A stretch of 64,000 nt of DNA from an uncultured Clostridia bacterium (lineage in GTDB: Bacteria; Bacillota; Clostridia; Oscillospirales; Acutalibacteraceae): assembly GCA_947166625.1 (NCBI GenBank), contig CAMVEX010000012.1, positions 1 through 64,000 on the forward strand, written 5' to 3'. A program made the translations under genes and the position numbers. Below are positions 40,215 through 49,880 of the stretch, one piece after another (position 1 is the stretch's first letter; each line of letters begins with the position of its first letter). The notes below the pieces were generated by a model, which was not told the DNA's origin, did no database searches, and was given only the letters and a program-made list of their open reading frames with translations.

Positions 40215-41021
40215 TCACACTGACTTTTTGGCTTTTTCGTCGCTCTTTTGCTGAACGACATTATAGATGATAAGCAATATCAGAATACTTACGAATATAA
40301 TTGCCGAAAGGGCGTACATATCGGGCTTGACCCTCTTTTTGGTCATTGAGAATATGACTATCGGCAGAGTCTGGAAGCCGGGTCCGCTGGTAAAATAGCT
40401 GATAATGAAATCATCAAGCGAAAGAGTAAAGGACATAATAAGCCCGGTAAGAACTCCCGGCATAATGGCAGGAAGAACGACCTTGAAGAAAGCCGAAACG
40501 GGTCTGCATCCAAGATCCTGCGCCGCCTCTGCGAGATTTTTATCCGTCTGCCTGAGTTTTGGCAAAACGGTCAGGATAACATAAGGCAGATTAAAGGTAA
40601 CATGGGCTATCAGCATAGTACCGAAGCCGAGAACGGAATCTGTCCTGATAAGCTTGCCGATGAATACAAAGAGAAGCATCATCGAAACGCCGGTGACGAT
40701 CTCGGGATTGGTCATTGGGATATTTGTGGCAGCCATGAGCCCGGTACGGAACGGGCCTTTTCTGAATTTTTCAATACCGACCGACGCGGCGGTACCGATA
40801 ACGGTAGCGAGAAAAGACGAACATACCGCGAGCACGAGCGTATTTCTCAAGGCGGTGATAGAGGCGGTATCGTGCATTATCAGCTTATACCACTGGACGG
40901 AAAAGCCCGAAAAAACACTTGTGGAGCTCGACGAATTGAATGAGAAGAGAAGCAACACCAATATCGGGGCATAGAGAAACAAAAATATGAGAAAAGTATA
41001 AATTCTTGAAAACGCTTTCAT
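40215..41021 (-). CDS. potC: Polyamine ABC transporter permease PotC
   Basis: A 268-aa inner-membrane permease with about six helices. The coupling EAA loop is NLAEAAQDLGCRPVSAFFKV, followed by VVLPAIMPGVLTG. It pairs with PotB. Overlaps potB by 4 bp and is 10 bp ahead of potD. Confidence 0.95.
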   Translation of the reverse strand: MKAFSRIYTFLIFLFLYAPILVLLLFSFNSSSSTSVFSGFSVQWYKLIMHDTASITALRNTLVLAVCSSFLATVIGTAASVGIEKFRKGPFRTGLMAATNIPMTNPEIVTGVSMMLLFVFIGKLIRTDSVLGFGTMLIAHVTFNLPYVILTVLPKLRQTDKNLAEAAQDLGCRPVSAFFKVVLPAIMPGVLTGLIMSFTLSLDDFIISYFTSGPGFQTLPIVIFSMTKKRVKPDMYALSAIIFVSILILLIIYNVVQQKSDEKAKKSV

Positions 41022-41842
41022 ATAATCATCTCCCCCTCTCCTTCGGAGAAATGATTCATGATCGCCATACTGATAACTATAAGCACCATCAGCACGAGCG
41101 ACAGAGCAGCGCCGAGATTATAATTATAAGACTGCTGGAACTGCCTCTCGATAACGTCGCCTATGAGGTCAAATGAACCGCCGCCGAGCTTCTGGGAAAT
41201 ATAGAAGGTACTGACGGAGGGAACGAAAACCATCGTGATACCGCTGACCACTCCGGGAATGCTCATCGGAATTATACAGCGGCGGATAACATTGAAGGAA
41301 TTGCCTCCGAGATCCTGACACGCCTCGACCATGGAATAATCGAGCTTTGCCATAACGGAATAAATCGGGAGGATCATATAGGGCAGGAAATTATAAACCA
41401 TTCCGAGAATAACGGCGCCGCCGGTATTTATCATATGGATAGGGTCAATACCGAGTTTTCCGAGGAATGAATTGATAATGCCCGTATCCTGAAGAAGAGC
41501 CATCCAGGAATAGGTCCTGATAAGAAAGCTCATCCACATAGGGAGCATAACGAGCATAACGAAGGTACGCTGAGCCTTCTCGCTCTTTTGAGAAATGATA
41601 TAGGCGAGAGGAAAAGCGATGACAAGGCAAATCAGAGTAGCGACAATACCGAACCATATAGAACGCAGAAAGGTCGGCAGATATTTGTGAAGGGTCTGAA
41701 TATTAAGCAGAGTGAAATCGCCCGCAGAATTCGTAAATGAATAATATACGACAAAGAAAAGCGGAGCGATAATGAACAGAGCCGCCCAGACGATATAAGG
41801 CGAAGCGATGACCCTCGAAAGAAGAGCGGAGCGTCTGTTCAT
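41018..41842 (-). CDS. potB: Polyamine ABC transporter permease PotB
   Basis: A 274-aa permease with about six helices and the coupling loop [19 protein letters not shown], then [13 protein letters not shown]. Its start overlaps the potA stop by 4 bp and its stop overlaps the potC start, so the operon is translated in a tightly coupled manner. Confidence 0.95.
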   Translation of the reverse strand: MNRRSALLSRVIASPYIVWAALFIIAPLFFVVYYSFTNSAGDFTLLNIQTLHKYLPTFLRSIWFGIVATLICLVIAFPLAYIISQKSEKAQRTFVMLVMLPMWMSFLIRTYSWMALLQDTGIINSFLGKLGIDPIHMINTGGAVILGMVYNFLPYMILPIYSVMAKLDYSMVEACQDLGGNSFNVIRRCIIPMSIPGVVSGITMVFVPSVSTFYISQKLGGGSFDLIGDVIERQFQQSYNYNLGAALSLVLMVLIVISMAIMNHFSEGEGEMII

Positions 41843-42966
41843 TCCTCTTCCTCCTCTTCTTCGGGATTTGAGAGCTCGTCAAACTCTTCGCTGAACGAAC
41901 TGTAATCGCCGAACATACCGGAATATTCGGATTTTTTCATGATATGGATGGCGTCGGGCTCGATGAAAAGCCCAATCTGAGCGCCCTCGGCAACATAATC
42001 GGTGGTCTGTATCATCCATTTGAAGCCGCCGATATCGACGATGATCTCAAAATGGACACCCTTGAATGTGACTGAGGTGACAACTCCCTTGAGCATACCC
42101 TTATCGGGAGCAACAACATCGACATCCTCAGGCCTGACAACGACATCGACCGCCTCGTTTTTATCAAAGCCCTTATCGAGACATTCAAATCTGTGGCCGG
42201 AGAAATCAACGACGCAGTCTTCGATCATCACGCCGTCAACGATATTGCTCTCGCCGATAAAATCGGCTACAAAGGCATTCTTGGGCTCATTGTAAATATC
42301 TATGGGAGAGCCTATCTGCTGGATGATACCGTTATCCATTACAACGACGGTATCTGACATAGAAAGAGCCTCTTCCTGATCGTGGGTAACATAGATAAAG
42401 GTGATACCGAGGCGCTGCTGGATATTTTTAAGCTCGACCTGCATATCCTTGCGCAGCTTTAAATCGAGAGCTCCGAGTGGCTCATCGAGGAGAAGGACTC
42501 TCGGATGGACCGCAAGAGCACGGGCAATGGCGACACGCTGCTGCTGGCCGCCCGAAAGAGAATTTATATTACGTTTATTGAAGCCCTTGAGGTTAACAAG
42601 AGCGAGCATTTCTTCCACGGTCTGCTTGATCTGCTTTTCGGGAGTTTTCCTTATACGGAGACCGAAAGCGACATTCTCATAAACATTAAGATGGGGAAAA
42701 AGAGCGTAACGCTGGAAAATGGTGTTGACCTGGCGTTTATGAGGAGGCAGAGAATTGATTTTTTTGCCATCAAAAATAACCTCACCTTCGTCAGGCTCTA
42801 TAAATCCGGCAATGATTCTCAGGGTAGTGGTCTTGCCGCAACCCGAAGGACCGAGCAGAGTTATAAACTCCTTATCACGAATGTAAAGGTTAAGATCTTT
42901 GAGCACCTGATTATCCCCGAAAGAAACGGAGATGTTTTTGAGATCGATGATTACGTTGTTTTTCAA
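41839..42966 (-). CDS. potA: Polyamine ABC transporter ATPase PotA
   Basis: A 375-aa ABC ATPase: Walker [11 protein letters not shown]-loop [10 protein letters not shown], signature [15 protein letters not shown], Walker [14 protein letters not shown]-loop [11 protein letters not shown]-terminal TOBE/OB regulatory domain is present, then a strongly acidic tail ending in Glu repeats. The start is a TTG (42966) with GAGGGG upstream. The gene leads the operon after a consensus promoter. Confidence 0.96.
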   Translation of the reverse strand: MKNNVIIDLKNISVSFGDNQVLKDLNLYIRDKEFITLLGPSGCGKTTTLRIIAGFIEPDEGEVIFDGKKINSLPPHKRQVNTIFQRYALFPHLNVYENVAFGLRIRKTPEKQIKQTVEEMLALVNLKGFNKRNINSLSGGQQQRVAIARALAVHPRVLLLDEPLGALDLKLRKDMQVELKNIQQRLGITFIYVTHDQEEALSMSDTVVVMDNGIIQQIGSPIDIYNEPKNAFVADFIGESNIVDGVMIEDCVVDFSGHRFECLDKGFDKNEAVDVVVRPEDVDVVAPDKGMLKGVVTSVTFKGVHFEIIVDIGGFKWMIQTTDYVAEGAQIGLFIEPDAIHIMKKSEYSGMFGDYSSFSEEFDELSNPEEEEEEE

Positions 42967-43017
42967 TTATCTAACCCCTCTCTTTTTACGGAAAAACATT
43001 TCCTTTATTGATAAATA

Positions 43018-43046
43018 AATATATTGCAAAGTAAGCGATTTGTCAA
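43018..43046 (-). promoter_or_regulatory. Promoter of the potABCD operon
   Basis: TTGACA (43046-43041), 17 bp, TATATT (43023-43018); leader of about 45 nt. Confidence 0.75.
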
Positions 43047-43136
43047 CAGTTTTTGAAAAAAACTTGAATAAATTTGAAAGCAAATTGAAAATGCTCCGTT
43101 TTTCTCGCTTTTGCTCTGTTTTTCTCATTTTTGCGC

Positions 43137-43164
43137 AAAAAAGCACCGTACAAAAGTACGGTGC
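43137..43164 (-). terminator. Terminator of the mltG-LRR-phosphoesterase operon
   Basis: Stem GCACCGTAC/GTACGGTGC (43164-43156 and 43151-43143) with a TTTT loop, then TTTTTT. It lies 16 nt after the phosphoesterase stop. Confidence 0.92.
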
Positions 43165-43179
43165 CCGAAAGGGATATTA

Positions 43180-44886
43180 TCAGCCGATCCTAAAGATTTT
43201 GAGGATATATCTGAAAAACAGAGAAAGATAGAGCATTATCTTTTGCATTCCGCCCGTTATTTTATCCGAGAGAGCCTGAGCATTTGAATGCTCCGCCCCG
43301 TAGCCGGGTAAGCTGTCGTTATTATCGGAAAGGGAATCTCTGTCATAAGCGAGGCCGTAAAGCAGAGGCGAAGCAACAGCGAGAATGAAATATTCGCCCG
43401 CCGTAACGGGGCCGACGGTCTTTGCTGCCGCTTTGGTGAAATCCTTGCAAACAGAATCGGTGCCGAAATTTGAGAGGATCTTATTTGCGGCTCCGAGGAA
43501 ATGCTTATCGTTTACGCTTGACAAATCCTCAAGGAGCAGATAATCGGCTATTTTGAGGATCAGCGTAACTTCAACGGAATCGAGAGCGAAAGGCTCGTCA
43601 CCTGCGTAATGATAACCCACGACCTCCGTTGCGACATCCCAGCCGTTCTCATAATCACTGTCTGGAATATCGATATTATATTCTTTCGCCTTTTCTTTAA
43701 GACCGTTTTCGCCGTAAAGAGGCATTGCGAGAATATCCGTAAGTCCGCCCACGGCATCAAAGACGAGATCGGCATAAAATGCATCGCTGTCGATACCGAG
43801 CTTTTCGGGGGTGAGCCCGAGCCACAGGCGATATCTGATGCCCGCCTTGAAAAACTGCTTGGAATATTCGCCGAAATCCGCTTTCATCAGAGAGAGCTGC
43901 TCGGGAGTATAGCCGGAAACTCTTTCGGTGAGGGCATCGAAATCAATGCTTTCTATCTTCCTTTCGGAATAAGTGACAGTATCATCTGAAAACTCGACAA
44001 AGCGGTATGAAAGCGGATACATTGTGCGCGATGTGGTGGAAAAATCGGCAATCGTATTACCGAGAGCGCTCGTGTATGAGATAACATCGCTGCCGTGCTC
44101 GTGGCCGGTGAAAACAATCCTGATACCGGCATCCGCAAGCTTCGCCGCAGTCGAAAAATGATTGCGGACTATGAAATTCCTGCTGAGGATCCGCTGGAGC
44201 GGCATATGATCGAGAAGGTTATGATGCATCATCAAAACGGGATATCTGCCGTCTTTTTCGGCTTTTTCCGCCTGCTTGACTATCCAGTTGACGCGGTCTG
44301 AAGTGAGCCCGTCTTCGGTGGATTTTGAGGGATCGCAGCTGTCGGCGGCGATAAGCCTGTATTTTTCGCCGAGGTCGGCGGTATAGGAGAGGTTGCCGGG
44401 CATTGTTTCAATAGCTTCATTGAAGCCAAATTCATAATAAATTTCACGGAATCTTTCATTTGTGATGTCTTCCGCTCCGGCGCCGGTATCGTGGTTTCCG
44501 TTTATCACATAAACAGGCTTCCCTGTTTCCTCTTCAAAACGGGCGAGTTTTGAGGCAACATCAAGATGCTCCTGCTCGATCCTTCTGCCGTTATCTGCAA
44601 GGTCTCCGCTGATAAAAACATATTGGATCGCGTCGTCTTCGGCGCATTGTCTGAGAAACTCGTCGATAATAAATCCGCTCTCATCCTCCATTGCGGCGCG
44701 CCTGTTGGCATAGAAGAAGATTTCATCGTCTATATCGCCTTCTATCTCGTCACGCGGGATATTATAATGAAGGTCGGAAGCGACGGCTATACCGATTTTT
44801 TCATCCGCGGCAAAAGCGTTGAAGGAAACCGATAATGCTCCGAAAACGATCAGTGCGGAAAGTAATGCACAGACAGCTTTTTTCAT
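43180..44886 (-). CDS. Secreted metallophosphoesterase with hydrophobic C-terminal tail
   Basis: A 568-aa extracellular calcineurin-type phosphoesterase. Signal peptide MKKAVCALLSALIVFG to FAADEK. Metal-site motifs: VASDLHYN (Asp-x-His), FISGDLADNG, YVINGNHDTG and MMHHNLLDH, then VFTGHEHGSDV. All five blocks are complete. A C-terminal region of about 200 residues follows and ends in IMLYLSLFFRYILKIF, an amphipathic, basic-aromatic helix. The substrate is unknown; relatives include nucleotidases and teichoic-acid-linked enzymes. Third gene of an operon with mltG and an LRR lipoprotein. Confidence 0.88.
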   Translation of the reverse strand: MKKAVCALLSALIVFGALSVSFNAFAADEKIGIAVASDLHYNIPRDEIEGDIDDEIFFYANRRAAMEDESGFIIDEFLRQCAEDDAIQYVFISGDLADNGRRIEQEHLDVASKLARFEEETGKPVYVINGNHDTGAGAEDITNERFREIYYEFGFNEAIETMPGNLSYTADLGEKYRLIAADSCDPSKSTEDGLTSDRVNWIVKQAEKAEKDGRYPVLMMHHNLLDHMPLQRILSRNFIVRNHFSTAAKLADAGIRIVFTGHEHGSDVISYTSALGNTIADFSTTSRTMYPLSYRFVEFSDDTVTYSERKIESIDFDALTERVSGYTPEQLSLMKADFGEYSKQFFKAGIRYRLWLGLTPEKLGIDSDAFYADLVFDAVGGLTDILAMPLYGENGLKEKAKEYNIDIPDSDYENGWDVATEVVGYHYAGDEPFALDSVEVTLILKIADYLLLEDLSSVNDKHFLGAANKILSNFGTDSVCKDFTKAAAKTVGPVTAGEYFILAVASPLLYGLAYDRDSLSDNNDSLPGYGAEHSNAQALSDKITGGMQKIMLYLSLFFRYILKIFRIG

Positions 44887-44910
44887 ATCATTCAACCTCT
44901 TTGACAGAAA

Positions 44911-45561
44911 TTAAAGATTATCTCCCGTTTTGACCTCATAGCCGTTATCCTTCGCGAATTTAACGGTTTTGGCGTTGGCTTTGTTAGTCCACAGGACAAA
45001 GGTCTTGGTAGAATTTTCAAAAATCGAAGCCGAGAGAGAAACATCGCCTCTGATCGTAACTACTCTGAGCTTGGGGCAGTTGCCGAAGCAGCGCTCGCCG
45101 TAGCTCTCAACCGATTTGGGCACATCTATCTGAACGAGATTGGTGCAGAATGAAAATGCGTCGGCTCCGATAGTCTTGAGACGGGAGGAATAGACCATGA
45201 GAGCGATATGGATATCGGACTCTTTGAACGCTCCGTCTTCAATGGTTTCAAGCATAGCGGGGAATTTGACCTCGCTGATTTTTTTATTGCCCGCAAAGGC
45301 TTCTTTGCCGATAACGGTAACGGGAGCCCCGCCGAGTTTATCGGGGATCTCAAGCTTTTCCTGCATATCGTGGACTTCATACTTGACTATAGTCGCGTTG
45401 CCGTCTTCTCCGATAACATAACTGAAACCGTCCTGAGTGACGATATCCTCGGGCTTATACTTTTCGCCTGATCCTTCGCTGGGCTTATCCTTGCCCGAAC
45501 AGCCGGCAAAAAGGGAAACGGCGATAACCGAACATAAAATAAAAGCGATAATTTTTTTCAT
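44911..45561 (-). CDS. BspA-type leucine-rich-repeat lipoprotein
   Basis: A 216-aa lipoprotein. Signal peptide MKKIIAFILCSVIAVS with lipobox LFAGC. The mature part holds BspA-like LRR_5 repeats: TVIGKEAFAGNKKISEVKFP, LETIEDGAFKESDI, LKTIGADAFSFCTNLVQIDV and SYGERCFGNCPKLRVVTIRG. Such repeats mediate binding to proteins or host matrix. It ends with an Ala/Lys-rich segment. ATG at 45561 with GGAGG upstream. Confidence 0.88.
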   Translation of the reverse strand: MKKIIAFILCSVIAVSLFAGCSGKDKPSEGSGEKYKPEDIVTQDGFSYVIGEDGNATIVKYEVHDMQEKLEIPDKLGGAPVTVIGKEAFAGNKKISEVKFPAMLETIEDGAFKESDIHIALMVYSSRLKTIGADAFSFCTNLVQIDVPKSVESYGERCFGNCPKLRVVTIRGDVSLSASIFENSTKTFVLWTNKANAKTVKFAKDNGYEVKTGDNL

Positions 45562-45580
45562 ACAGATAACCTCCGTTATA

Positions 45581-46447
45581 TTACAGACCTGCGCGGGCAA
45601 CGTTGCTCTGATGCTCTTGCCAGGTTTCGGAATAATGATAAACACCGTCGGAATCGGTCACAAAGAAATAATACGGAGTGGATTCCGGATAGAGCGCGGC
45701 TTTGATCGAGGTAAGCCCCGGATTATTTATTGCGCCTGCCGGGAGCCCGTCACACATATAGGTATTGTAATTCTCACAATAGGTATAATAAGTATCCTCA
45801 TCAAAATAGGGCTTTACGCTGCCTTTGAGATAAGAAATGGTGGCGTCACACTGAAGCCGCTTGAAATCGGGGCTGTCAAGCCTGTTGTGGATAACGGACG
45901 AAACTCTTGCCGCTTCACCGCCTCCGCCCGATTCCTTCTGGACCACAGAGGCGAGAGTGAGTATCTCATCCATACTGTAGCCGAGCTCACGGGCTCTCGC
46001 TTTGAAATCATCATTGAATCTCGACATCGTGTTTCGCAGAAATTTCTTTATCACCGATGATACATTTTCATTTTTGTAAAAATCGTAAGTATCGGGGAAA
46101 AGATAACCCTCGAGCAAAAACGCTCTGTCACCGGGATTGCTTATTTCAATGCCGAATTCTCCGAGATATTCTGTTTTATCCGCTTCGCTGCGGAAATCCT
46201 CGGCGGAGCACACTCCGTTTTTTTCGAGCCTGTCGGCAATCTGAGAAACGGTGAAGCCTTCGGGGAAAGTGAGCCTGACGGTATTACCCGAATCCTCCTC
46301 TGCCGAATCTGACACTCCGGAAGGATCTTCTGCGCCGCTCTGAGTCTGATCCCGCGAGCCGCTGCCGGGCATCGCGCACGAGGCGAATATGAGGATCAGG
46401 GAAACGGTCATCACGCAGAATACAATAAAAATTTTATAATTTTTCAT
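45581..46447 (-). CDS. mltG: MltG-like endolytic transglycosylase (lipoprotein form)
   Basis: A 288-aa YceG/MltG-family enzyme that cuts nascent glycan strands and sets their length. The catalytic Glu is in LTLASVVQKESGGGG, with the conserved IHNRL downstream and the typical end CDGLPAGAINNPGLTSIKAA. The N-terminal YceG LysM-like part is LTFPEGFTVSQIADRLEKNG. Instead of the usual transmembrane segment it carries MKNYKIFIVFCVMTVSL to a lipobox FASC, so it is probably a lipoprotein. It has its own promoter and starts the operon with the LRR and phosphoesterase genes. Confidence 0.92.
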   Translation of the reverse strand: MKNYKIFIVFCVMTVSLILIFASCAMPGSGSRDQTQSGAEDPSGVSDSAEEDSGNTVRLTFPEGFTVSQIADRLEKNGVCSAEDFRSEADKTEYLGEFGIEISNPGDRAFLLEGYLFPDTYDFYKNENVSSVIKKFLRNTMSRFNDDFKARARELGYSMDEILTLASVVQKESGGGGEAARVSSVIHNRLDSPDFKRLQCDATISYLKGSVKPYFDEDTYYTYCENYNTYMCDGLPAGAINNPGLTSIKAALYPESTPYYFFVTDSDGVYHYSETWQEHQSNVARAGL

Positions 46448-46453
46448 AATTAT

Positions 46454-46482
46454 TTTATACCACACAGCGTTTTTTAATTCAA
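46454..46482 (-). promoter_or_regulatory. Sigma-A promoter of the mltG operon
   Basis: TTGAAT (46482-46477), 17 bp, TATAAA (46459-46454), very close to the ATG at 46447. Confidence 0.6.
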
Positions 46483-46501
46483 GGAAAAAGATGTGAACAA
46501 A

Positions 46502-48199
46502 TCAGCCGTAGAGCAGAGGGATGGCGTAAGTGAATCCGTCATACTCGGAAAGAGATTCGATGGATTCGGGAGAGATCACGGAAGAATCGTAAACCGTGAT
46601 GATCTGATTCTGATAAACAGGCATTTCAACAGCCTTTTCCATAACGGCGTTGAGCAGACCGATCATCAGCCCTTTTTTATCTGAATTGCCGACCGCGCCT
46701 CTGATCTTTTCGGTGAGAATATCAATGGAGCCGTCCGAAAGGCCGGTGAGATTTTTATCCGCTCCGCTGTGCCAATAATCATATTTATCGCAGGTGCCGC
46801 CGTCAGGAATACGGGCGATCCACAAATCCGCTTTGCCGGAGGCGGCAGCCTTCGCGAGCCCCGATTCATCGGCTGAGACAACGCTTGTTTTAATACCGAT
46901 ATTATTGAGCCTCGCCGCCATTTCTTCAGCCAGTGCCCTCTCATCGGAGCCCTCGGCGCCCGTGCAGTAGAAATTGATTTTTTCCACCTCTTTTGTCAGC
47001 AGGGCGGTGATCGTATCTCCGCTGTAATAGGGGGAATTCACATTGGGATATTCCTCAAAGCGCACGCTCAGGGGCATATAAACTTTGGTATAGTGGCTGC
47101 CGTAGGTTTTATCGAGATAATCATAACCCGCACAGACCTTCATTATCTGCTTGCGGATTGAATCATTTTTAATGCTCCTCGTATTGATAAAGAGCGAAAC
47201 ATAGCTTTTATCATCGGTGAGGAAATATTTGCAATCCGACCCGTTCAGCTTATTAACGGAAGCGGTTGAGGCAAGAGCCTCGGAAACATCCGCCATACCT
47301 TTGAGCACACACTGCGCGCCGTCTCTCTCCGGAGTGATGATATCGAGAAACTCAAGCTTTGAGAATGACGGAGCGGAATATCCGCTGCCGCTGTTGAATT
47401 TAAGTTCTGCCTTTTTGGTATCGGGATTGTAATTTGAAACATAATAAGGGCCGCACCCCATCGAAAGGGTGGTGAAATTCTTGACCGCTGATGCGGAGCC
47501 CTTGACATAATTCACCGTATAAAACGCCTTTGAAACTATCACGGCGTTGAGCTGAGATACGGCGTTGATATTACGTGAATTATATGTGACGGTGCAGGTG
47601 CAGTCATCGATCCTGCGGATCCCTTTTATCTCGGTGACATCGGCACCGTCTTCATAATTCTTTTTGATATAATTTTTTATCTGTTTTTCTCTGTCTGCTT
47701 TTTCACCAAAGGCGGAAAGAGCCGAGGACCAGTCTTTATCATCATAATAGTAGGCTTTAATGCCCTCAATATCATTGAGATAAAAATCGGAATAAACACC
47801 GTCATAGCTCGCATCTGCGCAGAAATAATAGAAGAAGATCACATCGTCTATCGTGACGGGGGTTCCGTCCGAAAAGCGCAGACCGTTCTTTATGGTGACA
47901 GTGTATTTAACCTTTTTTTCGCCTTCAAATTCGTAAGAAATGCTACCCACGGAATTTATCAGCTTATTGTTTTTGCCCACACGCTGAATAGTGCGGAAAA
48001 CCTGGCCGTTAACGGCTTTGTCACCATCCTGCGTTGCGTAAAACGGATTGAAATTGCCGCTCAATGACCGGGTGGCTATCCTGAGAGTTTTTTCGCCCTT
48101 CTTTGAGGAGCCGCAGGATGAAAAAACAAGAGAGGCGCAAATCAGGATACACAGCAGAGAATAAAATTTGGATAATTTTACAGACATAAGCATTACCAT
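46502..48199 (-). CDS. Orphan peptide-type ABC substrate-binding lipoprotein
   Basis: A ~565-aa family 5 solute-binding protein (OppA/DppA class). Lipobox VFSSC around residue 29. Family hallmarks: KYTVTIKNGLRFSDGTPVTI, DDVIFFYYFCADASYDGVYS, FTTLSMGCGPYYVSNYNPD and the closing region with MPVYQNQIITVYDSSV. No permease or ATPase gene adjoins it, so the transporter partners must be elsewhere. The start could be any of three in-frame ATGs at 48199, 48193 or 48187; none has a good ribosome site. It lies just after the SDR gene and a hairpin. Confidence 0.88.
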   Translation of the reverse strand: MVMLMSVKLSKFYSLLCILICASLVFSSCGSSKKGEKTLRIATRSLSGNFNPFYATQDGDKAVNGQVFRTIQRVGKNNKLINSVGSISYEFEGEKKVKYTVTIKNGLRFSDGTPVTIDDVIFFYYFCADASYDGVYSDFYLNDIEGIKAYYYDDKDWSSALSAFGEKADREKQIKNYIKKNYEDGADVTEIKGIRRIDDCTCTVTYNSRNINAVSQLNAVIVSKAFYTVNYVKGSASAVKNFTTLSMGCGPYYVSNYNPDTKKAELKFNSGSGYSAPSFSKLEFLDIITPERDGAQCVLKGMADVSEALASTASVNKLNGSDCKYFLTDDKSYVSLFINTRSIKNDSIRKQIMKVCAGYDYLDKTYGSHYTKVYMPLSVRFEEYPNVNSPYYSGDTITALLTKEVEKINFYCTGAEGSDERALAEEMAARLNNIGIKTSVVSADESGLAKAAASGKADLWIARIPDGGTCDKYDYWHSGADKNLTGLSDGSIDILTEKIRGAVGNSDKKGLMIGLLNAVMEKAVEMPVYQNQIITVYDSSVISPESIESLSEYDGFTYAIPLLYG

Positions 48200-48203
48200 T
48201 CAT

Positions 48204-48228
48204 AAAGGCAGAGACGAGCTCTGCCTTT
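48204..48228 (-). terminator. Hairpin after the SDR gene
   Basis: Stem AAAGGCAGAG/CTCTGCCTTT. On the minus strand only TTTATG follows, so termination is probably partial and the substrate-binding-protein gene may be read through. The plus side has a better U-run. Confidence 0.55.
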
Positions 48229-48239
48229 TTAATAAAATA

Positions 48240-49787
48240 TCAGTCTTTGAAGCCTTCAAAGCCCTTGAAAATAGCCTCGGTATAAACATTGTTTTCGCTC
48301 TTGCTGTGGAGAGGATACCAGACCTGAGCAAAGAAGGGATTGATTTGGGCTTCGTGATCGTAATCCCAATAGAACTTCTTGCCCTCGCAATCGGTCGGGA
48401 ACTCCTGCGGGCACCAGTGGCCGCCTCTGAGGACGAGGTTGGGGCTCATCATAAACTCATTGCCTCTCGCGCTCTTCCACTTGATGGGAGTATAGAAATC
48501 AACATAATCGGATTCTGTCGCGAGGCATTCGCCGCCTCTGAACTGAGCCGCCTTTTTGAAATCCTCTATCGTGAGCTCCTCGACGGGCTTGCTCTCATCA
48601 TAGCCGTGATCGAGAATGACAACATCGGAAGCGGTGGTCTTCTTTGAGGGGATCTCGATCTTGAATTTATCCCAGGTAGTGGGCAGAGCGTTATACTCCT
48701 CCATTGAGCCGTAATACGCCGAAATCCTCTCGGGGACCTGATTTTTGATCCACCACTGAGTGCCGTAAATCTCTTTATTGGCAAGAGACTTCATAAATGT
48801 ATTTTTAAGAATACCGGCGATGGGCTTTGCAAGGAAAGCGAGCTTGAAATAGGGCTCGACATGATTCATGAGAGATTTGAAATACTGCTTGACAGGGATG
48901 TTTGCTCTGAAATGGCAGTATTTCTCGAGCTCGTCGCCGTCATAATACCACTGGCCGTGGAAATTGCGGGTGATAAACCAGTTGGGCTGGAACATCTTTT
49001 TGGCGGAGCCGATGCCGAGAGTACCGAGAAGGAGCTCTTCAAACTCAAAATTGGTGAGCCTGTATTCTTCGCCGGAGCCTATATTATAGAATCTTCTCCA
49101 GAATTCTTCGGGGATATCGTCGCCGCAGACATTGACCATAAGCCTTGCAGAATCCTCAACGGTAGCCCATTCAAGAACGCCGTTAATGGGAACATGGAAC
49201 ATAATGGGATCCATATTTTTAAGGATATCGGCATAGAGGATGCCCGACTGACGGCAGGATACCCAGTATTTAAGGCCGCTCTCGGCAAAGATCTCTTCTG
49301 CGATAACCTTTGAGCAGGCATAATGATCGTAGATACTGATTTTGATGGGATCGCCGGTACGCGCCCAGTGGATGGGAGCGTTTCTGTCGCCGGTTTCGGC
49401 AACGGTGCCTATATAAACGACCTTGACGGCATCGGGGTTGGGCTGAGCCTTGACAGCCTGAACGATATTCTTTGCAGCCGTGGTATTGGTGACAACGGTC
49501 TTGGTGGGATAATAATCCGCAGAAGGAGACACCATACCGCCGATATGAAGAACATAATCTGCTCCGTCAACGCCCTTTTTGATGTCATCATAGTTTTTGA
49601 GATCGCCCCAAACTATTCTGACGGAAGGATCATTGAGGTATTCGGCAAACATCTTTCTGTTCTTATCACTGTCACGAAGGAGAACGACGATGTTGAATTC
49701 ATCTTTATGCTTGATGAATTCAAGAAAACTCTGGTGACCCATATTGCCGGAAGCACCGGTTAAAAATACTGTTTTTTTCTGTGACAT
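48240..49787 (-). CDS. Extended-SDR NAD(P)-dependent oxidoreductase with C-terminal extension
   Basis: A 515-aa protein. Residues 1-330 form an extended short-chain dehydrogenase: VFLTGASGNMGHQSFLEF (TGxxGxxG), a GDL turn, IGGMVSPSAD, and the YxxxK active site in YDHYACSKVIAEE. A further ~180 residues (from about residue 335) include ISAYYGSMEEYNALPTTWDK and a Trp/Tyr-rich end QINPFFAQVWYPLHS that I do not recognise. Ordinary NAD-epimerase members are ~320 aa. The function is unknown, perhaps on a sugar or sterol-like substrate. It has its own promoter. Confidence 0.78.
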   Translation of the reverse strand: MSQKKTVFLTGASGNMGHQSFLEFIKHKDEFNIVVLLRDSDKNRKMFAEYLNDPSVRIVWGDLKNYDDIKKGVDGADYVLHIGGMVSPSADYYPTKTVVTNTTAAKNIVQAVKAQPNPDAVKVVYIGTVAETGDRNAPIHWARTGDPIKISIYDHYACSKVIAEEIFAESGLKYWVSCRQSGILYADILKNMDPIMFHVPINGVLEWATVEDSARLMVNVCGDDIPEEFWRRFYNIGSGEEYRLTNFEFEELLLGTLGIGSAKKMFQPNWFITRNFHGQWYYDGDELEKYCHFRANIPVKQYFKSLMNHVEPYFKLAFLAKPIAGILKNTFMKSLANKEIYGTQWWIKNQVPERISAYYGSMEEYNALPTTWDKFKIEIPSKKTTASDVVILDHGYDESKPVEELTIEDFKKAAQFRGGECLATESDYVDFYTPIKWKSARGNEFMMSPNLVLRGGHWCPQEFPTDCEGKKFYWDYDHEAQINPFFAQVWYPLHSKSENNVYTEAIFKGFEGFKD

Positions 49788-49827
49788 TACTTTCCCTCCA
49801 AATTAAATGAACAAAAAATTATTATTT

Positions 49828-49856
49828 ATAATAACATTTTATCTCAAATAAATCAA
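49828..49856 (-). promoter_or_regulatory. Promoter of the SDR gene
   Basis: TTGATT (49856-49851), 17 bp, TATTAT (49833-49828). GGAGGG precedes the ATG. Confidence 0.55.
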
Positions 49857-49880
49857 TATATTTTTGTATAAAAATACAAA

